Shown here in pieces: positions 28,651 to 38,446 of a DNA stretch of 64,000 nt (position 1 is the first letter of the stretch; each line of letters opens with the position of its first letter). A program made the translations under genes and the position numbers. The stretch comes from Porphyrobacter sp. HT-58-2. Lineage in GTDB: Bacteria > Pseudomonadota > Alphaproteobacteria > Sphingomonadales > Sphingomonadaceae. The notes beneath the pieces are model-generated. The model made no database searches. It was not told the origin of the DNA and saw only the letters and a program-made list of their open reading frames with translations. The stretch is from positions 2,604,001 through 2,668,000 of the forward strand of contig NZ_CP022600.1 in assembly GCF_002952215.1 (NCBI RefSeq), read 5' to 3'.

Positions 28651-29292
28651 ATGCAGGACAAGGACACATTGCCGTCAGGCCAAGAGGCCACACAGCCCGG
28701 CAGCGCCGATCCCGATACCATGGCCTTCTATCAGGCCCGCGCGCCCCATTATGTGCTGAAATTCGGACAACAGCACAGCTACCAGCTCGATCCTTTCCTT
28801 GATCGCCTCACGCCCGGTGCGCGGGTTCTGGAACTTGGCTGCGGCGGCGGGCAGGATGCTGCGCGGATGAAGGCGCGCGGCTTTGCCGTCGATGCAACCG
28901 ATGGCACCCCGGCAATGGTCGCCAAGGCCAATGAACGCTGGAACGTTGGCGCGCGGGTGATGGCCTTTGACGAACTCGACGCCGAGGCCGCCTATGACGG
29001 CGTCTGGGCGCACGCCAGCCTGCTCCACTGTCCCCGTGACGCCCTACCCGGCGTGCTCGCCCGGATTCACCGTGCCTTGGCACCGAACGGCTGGTTCTTC
29101 GCCAGCTACAAGCTGGGCGAGGAAGAGGGCCGCGATGCGCTGGGTCGGTTCTACAATTTCCCCTCGGTTGAATGGCTCGCGGCGCAATATGGCCTGCCCG
29201 GCTGGGAGATCGTCGAGACCCGCCGCTATCAGGCGGGCGGGTTCGACAATGTGGAGCGTGACTGGATCGACATCATCGTGAGCAAGCCGTGA
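28651..29292 (+). CDS. Class I SAM-dependent methyltransferase
   Basis: The protein is 213 residues. The SAM-binding motif I is VLELGCGGGQDAARMKARG near residue 58; motif IV/V regions are YDGVWAHASLLHCPRD and LAPNGWFFASYKLGEEEGRD. The fold resembles small tellurite-resistance (TehB)-like or UbiE-like methyltransferases, but the substrate is not evident. The downstream MOSC gene starts inside its stop (GTGA overlap), so both are made from one message. Confidence 0.82.
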   Translation: MQDKDTLPSGQEATQPGSADPDTMAFYQARAPHYVLKFGQQHSYQLDPFLDRLTPGARVLELGCGGGQDAARMKARGFAVDATDGTPAMVAKANERWNVGARVMAFDELDAEAAYDGVWAHASLLHCPRDALPGVLARIHRALAPNGWFFASYKLGEEEGRDALGRFYNFPSVEWLAAQYGLPGWEIVETRRYQAGGFDNVERDWIDIIVSKP

Positions 29293-29927
29293 AGCATATT
29301 GTGACCGCAGTCTGCACCGGCACCGCGCGCCCCTTCCACGGAGCTGAGCTGAGTGCCTTTGCCAAGCGCCCCCGCGACGGGCGGGTGCAGGTGCTGGATC
29401 ATGGTCTTGCTCCCGACGAGCAGGCCGACCGCTCGGTGCATGGGGGGCCGGAACAGGCGCTGCATCTCTATCCGCTCGATCATCATGCCTTCTGGCGCGG
29501 GATAATCGGGGATCATCCGGTGCTCGATGAACCGGGGGGATTCGGATCCAACCTCGCCGTGACCGGGCTGACCGAACAGGATGTCCACATCGGCGACCGC
29601 TTCCGTCTGGGTAGCGCGCTTGTCGAAGTCAGCCGCCCGCGCAGCCCATGCTGGAAGATCGAGCACCGCTTCGGCCACAGGGGCATGGTCGCTCGGATCA
29701 TCGAAACCGGCCGCTGTGGCTGGTATTTTCGGGTGATCGAAACCGGCGACGTGGCGGCGGGCGATGTGCTTGAGCGGGTGACGATCGGCGCCGGGAAATG
29801 GAGCGTTGCCCGGGTCTTTGCCGCACTGGTGGCAGGCAAGGCGAGCCCGGAAGACCTCGCCGAGCTTGCCCACCTTCCTGCCCTCAGCCCGCAGCTGCGC
29901 GCCAAGGCCGCAGCCCGGCGCACATAG
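29289..29927 (+). CDS. MOSC domain protein (YiiM-like)
   Basis: A 212-residue protein with a GTG start overlapping the previous stop. The MOSC signatures are LAPDEQADRSVHGGPEQALHL, FGSNLAVTGLTEQDVHIGDR and VSRPRSPCWKIEHRFG, whose Cys is the conserved residue of the domain. A C-terminal helical part with GRCGWYFRVIETGDVAAGD resembles YiiM. MOSC proteins handle sulfur or molybdenum-cofactor-linked chemistry; YiiM reduces N-hydroxylated compounds in some bacteria. A molybdopterin oxidoreductase operon lies 1 kb downstream, but a link is only suggestive. Confidence 0.85.
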   Translation: MKHIVTAVCTGTARPFHGAELSAFAKRPRDGRVQVLDHGLAPDEQADRSVHGGPEQALHLYPLDHHAFWRGIIGDHPVLDEPGGFGSNLAVTGLTEQDVHIGDRFRLGSALVEVSRPRSPCWKIEHRFGHRGMVARIIETGRCGWYFRVIETGDVAAGDVLERVTIGAGKWSVARVFAALVAGKASPEDLAELAHLPALSPQLRAKAAARRT

Positions 29928-30061
29928 GCCACGGTTCATCCTGAAGCCCGGCCACCTGAACGAATCCTGCTGCTTCCTGAAAGTCTCATTCATCCTGCGT
30001 TCGAGTAGTCTGAACGAAAACAGGGGGGCTCCATCGGGGAGCCGCCACTAGGGATAAGACC

Positions 30062-30529
30062 ATGAAACACCTCGCCCTGATCGCCGCCGCCGGTTCGCTG
30101 GCGGCCTTTGCCGCCCCGGCTCACGCGGCCAGCCTATCGGTCGCCCCCCTCGCTCCGGCACCTGCCGTCGCGATGTTCGACCACAGCTTTGTCCCCGTCA
30201 CGGCTGTGGCCGAATATGATCGCGACCGCTGGGATGACCGCCGCCGGTGGCGCGGGCGTGACCGTGATCGGTGGGACGATGACCGCCGCTGGCGCGACAA
30301 CCGTCGCTGGCGCGACGAGCGCGGCGGGTACTGGCGCGGCAATGACGGTCGCTGGCGCTGCCGCCGGGACGACGGCACGGTCGGCTTGCTGATCGGCGCG
30401 GGTGTCGGTGCGCTGGTGGGCCGCCAGATCGATCAGCGCGGTGACCGGACGCTCGGCACGGTTCTGGGTGCAGTCGGCGGCGGCCTGCTCGGCCGCGAGA
30501 TCGACCGCGGCGACGTTCGCTGTCGCTGA
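30062..30529 (+). CDS. Exported Arg/Trp-rich protein with glycine-zipper segment
   Basis: The protein is 155 residues, starting MKHLALIAAAGSLAAFAAPAHA (signal peptide) with AGGGATAAG upstream. Residues ~50-105 are an extraordinary repeat of Asp, Arg and Trp (RDRWDDRRRWRGRDRDRWDD and similar). A glycine-zipper-like hydrophobic stretch follows (GLLIGAGVGALVGRQI and GTVLGAVGGGLLGREI), the 2TM-glycine-zipper type often found in the envelope. A role in outer-membrane or periplasmic structure is inferred. It stands alone with a 134-bp leader. Confidence 0.75.
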   Translation: MKHLALIAAAGSLAAFAAPAHAASLSVAPLAPAPAVAMFDHSFVPVTAVAEYDRDRWDDRRRWRGRDRDRWDDDRRWRDNRRWRDERGGYWRGNDGRWRCRRDDGTVGLLIGAGVGALVGRQIDQRGDRTLGTVLGAVGGGLLGREIDRGDVRCR

Positions 30530-30632
30530 GGGATGATGCGCCCAGCGTAGCAGGCGTGGCGCTCAGAGCAATTGATGCGCGACGCTTGCCCTGTTAGCGC
30601 AGGGCGATGCCCGCAGACCAGATCTTTCCCGC

Positions 30633-31405
30633 ATGACCCGCCCCGCCGTGCTTGTGACCGGCGGGGCGACCCGTATCGGGGCCGCGATCACCCGCCGCTT
30701 TGCCGATGCCGGCTGGCACGTGGTGATCCACTACCGTTCCTCCGCTGTGCAGGCAGAGGCGCTTGCTGCCACGCTGCCTTCGGCTGACACGATCGCCTTT
30801 GATCTCGAAGACGACGAAGCCGCCGTCGCTGCCATCCGGCAATTGGCCAACCACCTCCCCGACTGGCGCTGCCTCGTGAACTCGGCCTCGGTTTTCAACT
30901 ACGACCCTGTAACCGCGCTCGATCCGGGGACGTATCGTGAAGCAATGCAGGTCAATGCTCTTGCTCCGGCCCGGATGGCCCAGACCTACCTTGCCCATGC
31001 GGCAAGCGCCGCCACGCGCACGGTGATCCAGATCACCGACATGAAGATCGCCAACACCAATCCCGATTTCTTCAGCTACACCATGTCCAAGCACGCGCTG
31101 GCGTCCACCATCGGGATGCTCGCCAAAGGCGCGCGCAGCTCGCAAGACAGGGTCTATGGCATTGCCCCCGGTGCGATCCTCGCCAGCCATGACCAGCGCG
31201 AGGAAGAGACCGAACTCTCGCACCGCATGAACCTGCTCGGACGCAAGACCGGTGCAGATGAAATCGCGAATGCCGCGCTGTTCCTTGCCGGCGGTGCGTT
31301 GAAAAGCGGCCAGAGTCTGTTCATCGACAGCGGCCAGCACCTGCTCGACCAGCCGCGCGACGTTATCTGGCTGGCGCGCGAGCTCGCTGCGGCTGAGCGG
31401 AACGG

Positions 31406-31409
<4 letters not shown>
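30633..31409 (+). CDS. Short-chain dehydrogenase/reductase (pteridine-reductase-like)
   Basis: A 258-residue Rossmann protein. Coenzyme binding is shown by VLVTGGATRIGAAITRRFAD (the TGG-x3-RIG form typical of FolM/pteridine-reductase-like members, usually NADPH). The active site is LVNSASVF with Asn-Ser, and SYTMSKHAL with the Tyr-x3-Lys pair. The SDR Ser position is occupied by an Asp/Thr region (QITDMKIAN), again as in pteridine reductases. Its stop overlaps the next ATG (ATGA). In this operon it precedes a cytochrome b and a molybdopterin enzyme. Confidence 0.83.
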
Positions 31410-32075
<666 letters not shown>

Positions 32076-32083
<8 letters not shown>

Positions 32084-32825
32084 AATCGGACGCCGCTCAC
32101 TGATCGCCGGGATTGCCGCGCTGGGCGCAGGTGGCTGCGCGAAATTCGCTTCGAGCGAGACCGGGCAGAGCCTGTTCGATGCCGCCGAAAACTGGCACCG
32201 CGCCAGCCACCGCGCGCTGGCCGGGCGACAGGCGCTCGCACCTGAATACGCCCCTGAGGATCGCTCGCCCACGGTCAAGGGCAATGGTTCCGTCACGGTC
32301 GATAGTGATTTCTACCGCGCTCAGCTGAAAACAGGCTTTGCCGAATGGCGGCTGACAGTCGGCGGGCTGGTCGATAATCCGCTCACCCTCAGCCTTGCCG
32401 ATATCCGCGCTCTGCCCCAGCGCATTCAGATCACCCGGCACGACTGTGTCGAGGGTTGGAGCGCGATCGGCGAATGGGCCGGGCCGCAACTATCGGTGCT
32501 GCTCGATGCGGCAAGGATACGGCCTGAGGCGCGCTTCATCCTGTTCCGCTGCGCCGACGTGCTTTACAACCGGCCCTATTACGAGACCATCGACATGGTC
32601 GATGCCTATCACCCACAAACGATTATCGCCCATGCGCTGAACGGCGAACCCCTGCCCGAAAAGAACGGCGCCCCGTTGCGCGCGCGGATCGAGCGGCAAT
32701 TGGGTTACAAGCACGCCAAATACCTGACCGCAATCGAAGCGGTGGCAAGCTTTGACGATGTGGCCGGCGGAAAAGGCGGCTTCTGGGAGGATCTTGCCGA
32801 CTATCAATGGTATGCCGGTATCTAG
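32076..32825 (+). CDS. Molybdopterin-dependent oxidoreductase, sulfite-oxidase fold
   Basis: A 249-residue protein starting MAEIGRRSLIAGIAALGAGGC: a twin-Arg signal (GRRSLI) followed by a possible lipobox GAGGC, so it is exported folded and may be lipid-anchored. The Moco-ligating Cys124 lies in ITRHDCVEGWSAIGEW, and the rest of the fold is seen in LRARIERQLGYKHAKYLTAIE. No C-terminal dimerisation domain is present, as in MsrP-type enzymes. It probably reduces or oxidises a sulfur compound in the periplasm, exchanging electrons with the preceding cytochrome b. The substrate is unknown. Confidence 0.85.
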
Positions 32826-32897
32826 TTCGCGCCCCATGGCCTTGCGATGGGCGCCCCTGACGGTAACATTCCCGGCCTGACCAACGAAAGGAGCTCC

Positions 32898-34124
32898 ATG
32901 AGCAAGCCTCTCCTCGACCGGTTTCTCTCCCGTGCCGTCAAGCAGGGGCGACTTGGCGTGGTCTATGCCGATGGCAGCGCCGCGACCCACGGCACCCCGG
33001 CTCCGGGCTTTCCCGAAATCGTGCTGCGTTTCACTGACGACCGCGTACCGCGCGACATCCTGCTGGACCCGAGGCTAGGTGCAGCCGAAGCGTATATCGA
33101 CGGTCGCCTGTTGATCGAGGAGGGCGACGTCATGGGTCTCGTCAGCCTGCTGCGTGCCAATAATGCGTGGGACAAGGGCGGCGACATTCGCAGCCCCAAC
33201 CCGCTGAAACGCATCATCAACCGCGCCAGCTTTGCCGCCGAACAGATCAACAATCGCGTCGGCTCGAAGAAGAACGTCGCGCACCATTATGACATCGGCA
33301 ATGATCTCTATGCGCTGATGCTCGACGACGCGCATTGGCAGTATTCCTGCGCCTATTGGCCACGCGACGACATGACACTGGCCGAGGCACAGGCGGCCAA
33401 GCTTGCGCATATCGCCAGAAAGCTCGCCCTCTCGCCCGGCCAGCACGTGCTCGATATCGGCTGTGGGTGGGGCGGTATGGCGATCCATCTGGCCCGGCAT
33501 CACAATGTCCGGGTCACAGGCATCACCCTGTCGGAAGAACAGCTCGCCCTTGCTCGCCAGCGTGTGCAGGCGGCGGGCGTGGCGGACAAGGTGACGATCA
33601 CACTCGAAGATTACCGGGACACCGCCGCCAGCGGACAGCGGTTCGACCGGATCGTCTCGGTCGGCATGTTCGAACATGTCGGCCGTGCGCAGTTCGACAC
33701 CTTCTTTGCGGCCTGTGCGCAGATGCTGGCTGACGATGGCGTAATGCTGCTCCACACGATCGGTCGCTTCGGCGGCCCCGGCACCACAGATGCCTTCACC
33801 CGCAAATACATCTTCCCCGGCGGCTACATCCCGGCGCTGTCGGAAACGCTCGCTTCAAGCGAGAAGGTGCGCCTGATCGCCTCGGACGTGGAAACCCTGC
33901 GGCTGCATTACGCAAAGACGATCCGTGCATGGTACGCCAATTGCCTCGCGAACCGCGACGCGATCATCGCGTTGCACGATGAACGCTTTTTCCGGATGTG
34001 GACCTTCTATCTCGCTGGTGCTGCCACCGTCTTCGAGCATGGCGGGATGTGCAATTACCAGATCCAGTATGTGCGCAGCCGCCGTGCGCTGCCGATCACG
34101 CGCGATTACCTGATCGGGAGCTAA
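32898..34124 (+). CDS. cfa: Cyclopropane-fatty-acyl-phospholipid synthase
   Basis: The protein is 408 residues, starting MSKPLLDRFLSRAVKQGR with AAAGGAG upstream; the frame from 32847 lacks support. An N-terminal lipid-binding part (residues ~1-110) precedes KNVAHHYDIGNDLYALMLDD and the SAM site HVLDIGCGWGGMAIHLARHH. FDRIVSVGMFEHVGRAQFDTFF and the C-terminal CNYQIQYVRSRRALP complete the family pattern. It adds a methylene group from SAM to unsaturated acyl chains of membrane lipids, usually for stress tolerance. It follows the redox operon after 72 bases. Confidence 0.92.
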   Translation: MSKPLLDRFLSRAVKQGRLGVVYADGSAATHGTPAPGFPEIVLRFTDDRVPRDILLDPRLGAAEAYIDGRLLIEEGDVMGLVSLLRANNAWDKGGDIRSPNPLKRIINRASFAAEQINNRVGSKKNVAHHYDIGNDLYALMLDDAHWQYSCAYWPRDDMTLAEAQAAKLAHIARKLALSPGQHVLDIGCGWGGMAIHLARHHNVRVTGITLSEEQLALARQRVQAAGVADKVTITLEDYRDTAASGQRFDRIVSVGMFEHVGRAQFDTFFAACAQMLADDGVMLLHTIGRFGGPGTTDAFTRKYIFPGGYIPALSETLASSEKVRLIASDVETLRLHYAKTIRAWYANCLANRDAIIALHDERFFRMWTFYLAGAATVFEHGGMCNYQIQYVRSRRALPITRDYLIGS

Positions 34125-34179
34125 CCCAGTTCGTGCGCGCCGGGGCGTTGCCTCGGGCGGTAGACCGGGCCGAAGCCCA

Positions 34180-35481
34180 TCAGCGCCGCCCCGTCAGCGG
34201 CAGGGCGATCACCCACCAGCGGACCCCGGATAGGCCTTCCGGGCTGGCAATCGTCAGCCCCGCCGTCGCCCCCAGCCCCGCACAGATCGCCACCACGCCC
34301 AGCACTGCGCGCAGGCGCGGCACGGTGCGCCCGCCGCGGATCGGGCCAAAGCTGCGTTCATGCCGCGCGAAGACCGCGATCATCGGCAGCAAGGCCAGCA
34401 CATAGATGACAATCCACAAGGGCCGCGTGATCCACCATTCGCCGGTGCCGGGGACGGGTTCAAGGCCCAGCCCGCCCAGCACTAGCCAGTCGAAGGTCAT
34501 CACCAGCACGAAAGCCGTGAGATGCCACAGGTAGACCGTCATGATCATCCCGTTCATCAGCACCGTCGCCGTCCATACACTCACCCGGTCCAGCATCCGC
34601 CGTCCGGCAGGTTCCAGCGCCAGCACCAGCCCCACCTGCACCGCCCCCAGCGCAAACAGCGCGAGCGTCGGCGGGAGCGAATTGGAAAAGCCTCCCGGTG
34701 CGCTGACCATCGAGACCGGGTAGAAGCCATAGACCGTGATGGAGACAAGGATCGCCAGCGACACTGCGAACCATCCCCAAGCAAACCAGCTCTTGCCAAA
34801 CTTGCCTGCTCGCCATGCAAAGCCAAGCTGATGAATGGCGAGGAACACCCACAGGAAATTGGTGAAGTTCACCCACGGCACCTTGTGCGTGAAGGTCAGC
34901 CAGTCGGTCAGCATGGCAATCGGCACATAGACGGCAAAACTCAGCCAGCCCCAGCGTTGCCATGCGCGGTAGGCGATGGGGGTGAAGGCGGTGACGAGCA
35001 GATAGACCGCGAGGAACCACACCGGGATCAGGGCCGCCTCGGTCGCCATGCGGATCTGGTCGCGCGGCAGGCCCAGCTGGGTCAGGATCAATGCCAGCCC
35101 CGCCCACAACAGCAGGACGGGGAAAGTCGGCGTGATCAGACGCTGCACCCGGTTTGCCAGCCAGTCGCGGTAGACCCCCTCATGATCCCGCGGATACTTC
35201 GCCGTCGCCGCCGCCCAGCTGACCGAGTTCGAATAACCGCCGACCAGAAAAAACACCGGCATCACCTGAAAACCCCAGGTCAGCCAATGGGTCCACTGGG
35301 CAATCGACAGCAGGTCGCCGCGCCGCAGTTCGCCCGAGGCATCGACATAGAGCCCGGCCATCAGCCAGTGGCCCACGACCACCGCGAGGATCGAAACCGC
35401 ACGCAGGAAATCGACCCAGCGATTGCGTTCGGACGGCGTAAGTTCCGCCAGTTCGCGCGCCTTGTTCCACATTATCAGCAT
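34180..35481 (-). CDS. Membrane acyltransferase family 3 protein
   Basis: This is a 433-residue protein starting MLIMWNKARELAELTPSERN with AGGGGA upstream; an in-frame extension of 28 codons is not favoured. The opening VDFLRAVSILAVVVGHWLM carries the catalytic-type Arg and His of acyltransferase-3 proteins, followed by about ten hydrophobic segments, including VMPVFFLVGGYSNSVSW near residue 80. Members transfer acetyl or succinyl groups to sugars in the envelope. The acceptor cannot be inferred here because no glycan gene cluster is adjacent. It is convergent with cfa and divergent from argG. Confidence 0.82.
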   Translation of the reverse strand: MLIMWNKARELAELTPSERNRWVDFLRAVSILAVVVGHWLMAGLYVDASGELRRGDLLSIAQWTHWLTWGFQVMPVFFLVGGYSNSVSWAAATAKYPRDHEGVYRDWLANRVQRLITPTFPVLLLWAGLALILTQLGLPRDQIRMATEAALIPVWFLAVYLLVTAFTPIAYRAWQRWGWLSFAVYVPIAMLTDWLTFTHKVPWVNFTNFLWVFLAIHQLGFAWRAGKFGKSWFAWGWFAVSLAILVSITVYGFYPVSMVSAPGGFSNSLPPTLALFALGAVQVGLVLALEPAGRRMLDRVSVWTATVLMNGMIMTVYLWHLTAFVLVMTFDWLVLGGLGLEPVPGTGEWWITRPLWIVIYVLALLPMIAVFARHERSFGPIRGGRTVPRLRAVLGVVAICAGLGATAGLTIASPEGLSGVRWWVIALPLTGRR

Positions 35482-35650
35482 CGGATCCCCTATGCGCCGC
35501 AAGACAGCGCGGCGCGTCAAGGGTTTAGCACCGAATTCTGAAAAGAGCATTGCACACAGCGGCACATTCCCTCGCCGCGAAAGGCCGATTGCCCCCGCCC
35601 GCGCGCGCTGTTAGGGGCGCGGCGCAAACAGTCCCCAAGGAACCTGCCCC

Positions 35651-36871
35651 ATGGCCCAGCCCCAGAAAGTCGTCCTCGCCTATTCGGGCGGTCTCGATAC
35701 CAGCGTCATCGCCAAGTGGCTGAGCGTGGAGCGCGGGCTGGAGGTGGTGACCTTCACCGCCGACCTTGGACAAGGCGAGGAAATCGAACCCGCCCGTGCC
35801 AAGGCTCGCGCCATGGGCATCCCCGACAATCACATCTTCATCGAAGACCTGCGGGAGGAATTCGTGCGCGATTTCGTCTTCCCGATGATGCGCGCCAATG
35901 CCCGCTATGAAGGCGATTATCTGCTTGGCACCTCGATCGCCCGCCCGCTGATTTCCAAGCGTCTGGTCGAGATCGCGCACCAGACCGGGGCGGACTTCAT
36001 CGCCCACGGCGCGACCGGCAAGGGCAATGATCAGGTGCGCTTCGAACTCAGCGCCTATGCGCTCGATCCCGACATCAAGGTGATCGCCCCCTGGCGCGAG
36101 TGGGATTTGACCAGCCGCACCGCGCTGATCGCCTGGGCCGAGGCGCACCAGATTCAGGTCCCCAAGGACAAGCGCGGCGACAGCCCGTTTTCGACCGATG
36201 CGAACCTCTTGCACACCTCGTCCGAGGGCAAGGTGCTGGAAGACCCGTGGGAGGAAACCCCGGACTACGTCTACAGCCGCACCGTTAACCCCGAGGACGC
36301 GCCCGATACGCCCGAATACATCACGGTCGATTTCGAGAAGGGGGACGGCGTGGCGCTGAACGGCGAAGCCATGTCGCCTGCCACCCTGCTGGCCGCGCTC
36401 AACGATCTGGGCCGCAAGCACGGCATCGGCCGGCTTGATCTGGTCGAGAACCGCTTCGTCGGGATGAAATCACGCGGAATGTATGAGACTCCTGGTGGCG
36501 AGATCTACGCCCGCGCTCACCGCGGGATTGAACAGATCACGCTGGATCGTGGCGCGGCGCATCTCAAGGACGAGCTCATGCCGCGCTATGCCGAGCTGAT
36601 CTACAACGGCTTCTGGTTCAGCCCCGAGCGCGAAATGCTGCAAGCCGCCATAGACCATTCGCAGGACAAGGTGACCGGCACCGTTCGGCTGAAGCTCTAC
36701 AAGGGGCTGGCGAGTGTGGTGGGGAGGAAATCACCCTACTCGCTCTATTCCGAAGCGCACGTCACCTTCGAGGATGACGCCGGGGCCTACGACCAGAAGG
36801 ACGCGGAAGGCTTCATCAAGCTGAACGGTCTGCGACTGCGGCTGCTGGCCCGCCGCTCCCGGGACGCCTGA
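35651..36871 (+). CDS. argG: Argininosuccinate synthase
   Basis: A 406-residue enzyme starting [20 protein letters not shown], with AAGGAA upstream. The PP-loop AYSGGLDTS, the block [41 protein letters not shown] and [19 protein letters not shown] are all present at normal length. It joins citrulline and aspartate with ATP cleavage in arginine synthesis. It is a single gene. Downstream lies a weak hairpin (36949-36964) followed by five T residues, which may be its terminator. Confidence 0.97.
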   Translation: MAQPQKVVLAYSGGLDTSVIAKWLSVERGLEVVTFTADLGQGEEIEPARAKARAMGIPDNHIFIEDLREEFVRDFVFPMMRANARYEGDYLLGTSIARPLISKRLVEIAHQTGADFIAHGATGKGNDQVRFELSAYALDPDIKVIAPWREWDLTSRTALIAWAEAHQIQVPKDKRGDSPFSTDANLLHTSSEGKVLEDPWEETPDYVYSRTVNPEDAPDTPEYITVDFEKGDGVALNGEAMSPATLLAALNDLGRKHGIGRLDLVENRFVGMKSRGMYETPGGEIYARAHRGIEQITLDRGAAHLKDELMPRYAELIYNGFWFSPEREMLQAAIDHSQDKVTGTVRLKLYKGLASVVGRKSPYSLYSEAHVTFEDDAGAYDQKDAEGFIKLNGLRLRLLARRSRDA

Positions 36872-37770
36872 TCAGCCTCAGCACCGTGGAAAACCGAGTC
36901 GCCGCGCTCGCTGGGGCGGCAGCTGGTCTGTAACGTGACAATTCGGGGGCGGTTTCGTTCCCGCTTTTTGTCCGGTTCGCGATAAATGCGACGAACCGTT
37001 GACTTATCCACTCGTGTCCACAGGCCAAATCGCCCGAAGTGGAAAACTCGCCCGCCGGAATGTTGCCAGAACGCCGATTCAGGCGCACTTTGAACCTGTC
37101 TTCGGGAAACAAGACAACCGGAACGGAAGGCCGCAAGGCTCTGACAAACCGGAGGTTTTTATCCCAAGGATGGCGGTGGCATCTGTCCACGCGCCGATCT
37201 GGAGACGGCATGCAGGAGGCTTCGGCCAAAGGCAAGTCGGCTCAATTCAAGGATCGGAGCGACGCGGTGTTGCCGGACAGGCCATGAACCTGGCTGGACG
37301 TGAGGAGCAGCGGAAACGGCGAAAGCCCCCAACCCGTTGCCAACGCGGAAGGTAAAGGGACACGGTCTCGGTCAAGCGAATGTGCAAGGCCGCGGAATGC
37401 AGAGACTTCGGGCTCGGTCAGGACGCAGTAGCGCAGGAGCAAGGCCGGATGCCGGCGCGAGCGCCGGTGACAAATCTCTGGCAAGGCCGGTCGCAAGACA
37501 GGTCAGCGAGAGGCTAGACATCGGGCGCCAAGCATGGCTCCAAGCAGATGACGCGGAAGGTTCGCCGGACGCATCACGAGCAAGGGTCATCCACACGCCG
37601 GTGAGAGTGGGGTCGGCAGCAATGCCGGCCCCATTTGCATTGCCGCTTACCCCCTTGCTTAGTCCTCCGGGAAATCAGGACAAGCCGAGTCGGACTCAGG
37701 GAAAACCGCAATTTCCTCCCGATGCGCCGCTGTCGCATACCATCACTTCGTCGCGTTTGCAGGGCAGTTC
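36872..37770 (+). other. 900-bp region without a convincing gene
   Basis: Open frames exist on both strands but none shows family features, a signal peptide or a good ribosome-binding site. The DNA holds several inverted repeats (37452-37467; 37609-37632) and DnaA-box-like 9-mers: TTATCCACT at 37004-37012 and TCATCCACA at 37587-37595, each one base from TTATCCACA, plus GTGTCCACA at 37014-37022. It could carry a structured RNA, a regulatory leader for the RlpA gene, decayed coding DNA or a replication-related site. I cannot choose between these by eye. Confidence 0.5.
37609..37632. other. Strong inverted repeat in the gene-free region
   Basis: GGGGTCGGC pairs with GCCGGCCCC around a six-base loop (nine pairs, one G-T), followed on the plus strand by ATTTGCATT. 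It may end a non-coding transcript that starts upstream in the gene-free region. Confidence 0.45.
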
Positions 37771-38406
37771 ATGCCTTTGAGGAAGGCTTGCGGCGATGAA
37801 ATGCCCGTCCGGTTTGCCTTTTTCCCGCGCACCGCAGTATCCGCCCGCCTCATGCGGACGGGAAATCGCGCACTGGGCCAAGATGCCCGCAGCTTCGGCA
37901 GCCGGAGCATCCACGCCATCGCCGTGGCCGGGGTGCTGGCAATGACGCCGCTCGCCGCATCCACCGCTGCTGCGCCCGATCCTTCCGCAGCCAGCTTTGA
38001 ACCGGCGACCAGCGCTGCCCTTATCGAGCTCGTCCCGATCCAGCCCGACGCCAGCGTGACCGCACCTGCCACGGAGGCAGGCGATGCGCCGGCCTCGGCC
38101 CCTCAGGAAACCGTGCTCGGTCAGGGCAGTGCTTCCTATTACGCCGCCAAGTTTCATGGCCGCCGCACTGCCAGCGGTGAGACTTTCGACAACCGGGCCA
38201 TGACCGCCGCCCATCGCTCGCTTCCTTTCGGCAGCCTTGTGCGCGTGACCAATCCAGCCAATGGTCAGAGCGTCGTGGTCCGCATCAATGATCGCGGCCC
38301 CTTCACCCGCGGCCGCGTGATCGACGTCAGCCGCGCTGCTGCCGAAGAACTCGGCATGGTCGCCCGCGGTCACGCCCAAGTCGAGCTCGCTCTGATCGAA
38401 GACTGA
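37771..38406 (+). CDS. rlpA: RlpA-family septal ring lytic transglycosylase
   Basis: The protein is 211 residues from the ATG at 37771; a second ATG ten codons later is also possible. A late hydrophobic segment (SIHAIAVAGVLAMTPLAASTAAA, residues ~48-70) suggests a signal peptide, with no lipobox Cys, unlike E. coli RlpA. A Pro/Ala/Thr-rich linker leads to the double-psi barrel: QGSASYYAAKFHGRRTASGE, AAHRSLPFGSLVRVTN and VVRINDRGPFTRGRVIDVS. The Asp of NDRGPF is the expected catalytic residue. RlpA cleaves denuded glycan at the division septum. The SPOR domain found in many RlpAs is missing. Confidence 0.88.
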   Translation: MPLRKACGDEMPVRFAFFPRTAVSARLMRTGNRALGQDARSFGSRSIHAIAVAGVLAMTPLAASTAAAPDPSAASFEPATSAALIELVPIQPDASVTAPATEAGDAPASAPQETVLGQGSASYYAAKFHGRRTASGETFDNRAMTAAHRSLPFGSLVRVTNPANGQSVVVRINDRGPFTRGRVIDVSRAAAEELGMVARGHAQVELALIED

Positions 38407-38446
38407 CCCGCGCCGCGCTTTCCCTTGCGCAGGCATCACGCCCACT

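Noticed and set aside
37242..37496. Minus-strand 84-codon frame in the gene-free region
   Set aside because: It has no ribosome-binding site, no hydrophobic or domain pattern, and an irregular residue mix; overlapping plus-strand frames are equally long.
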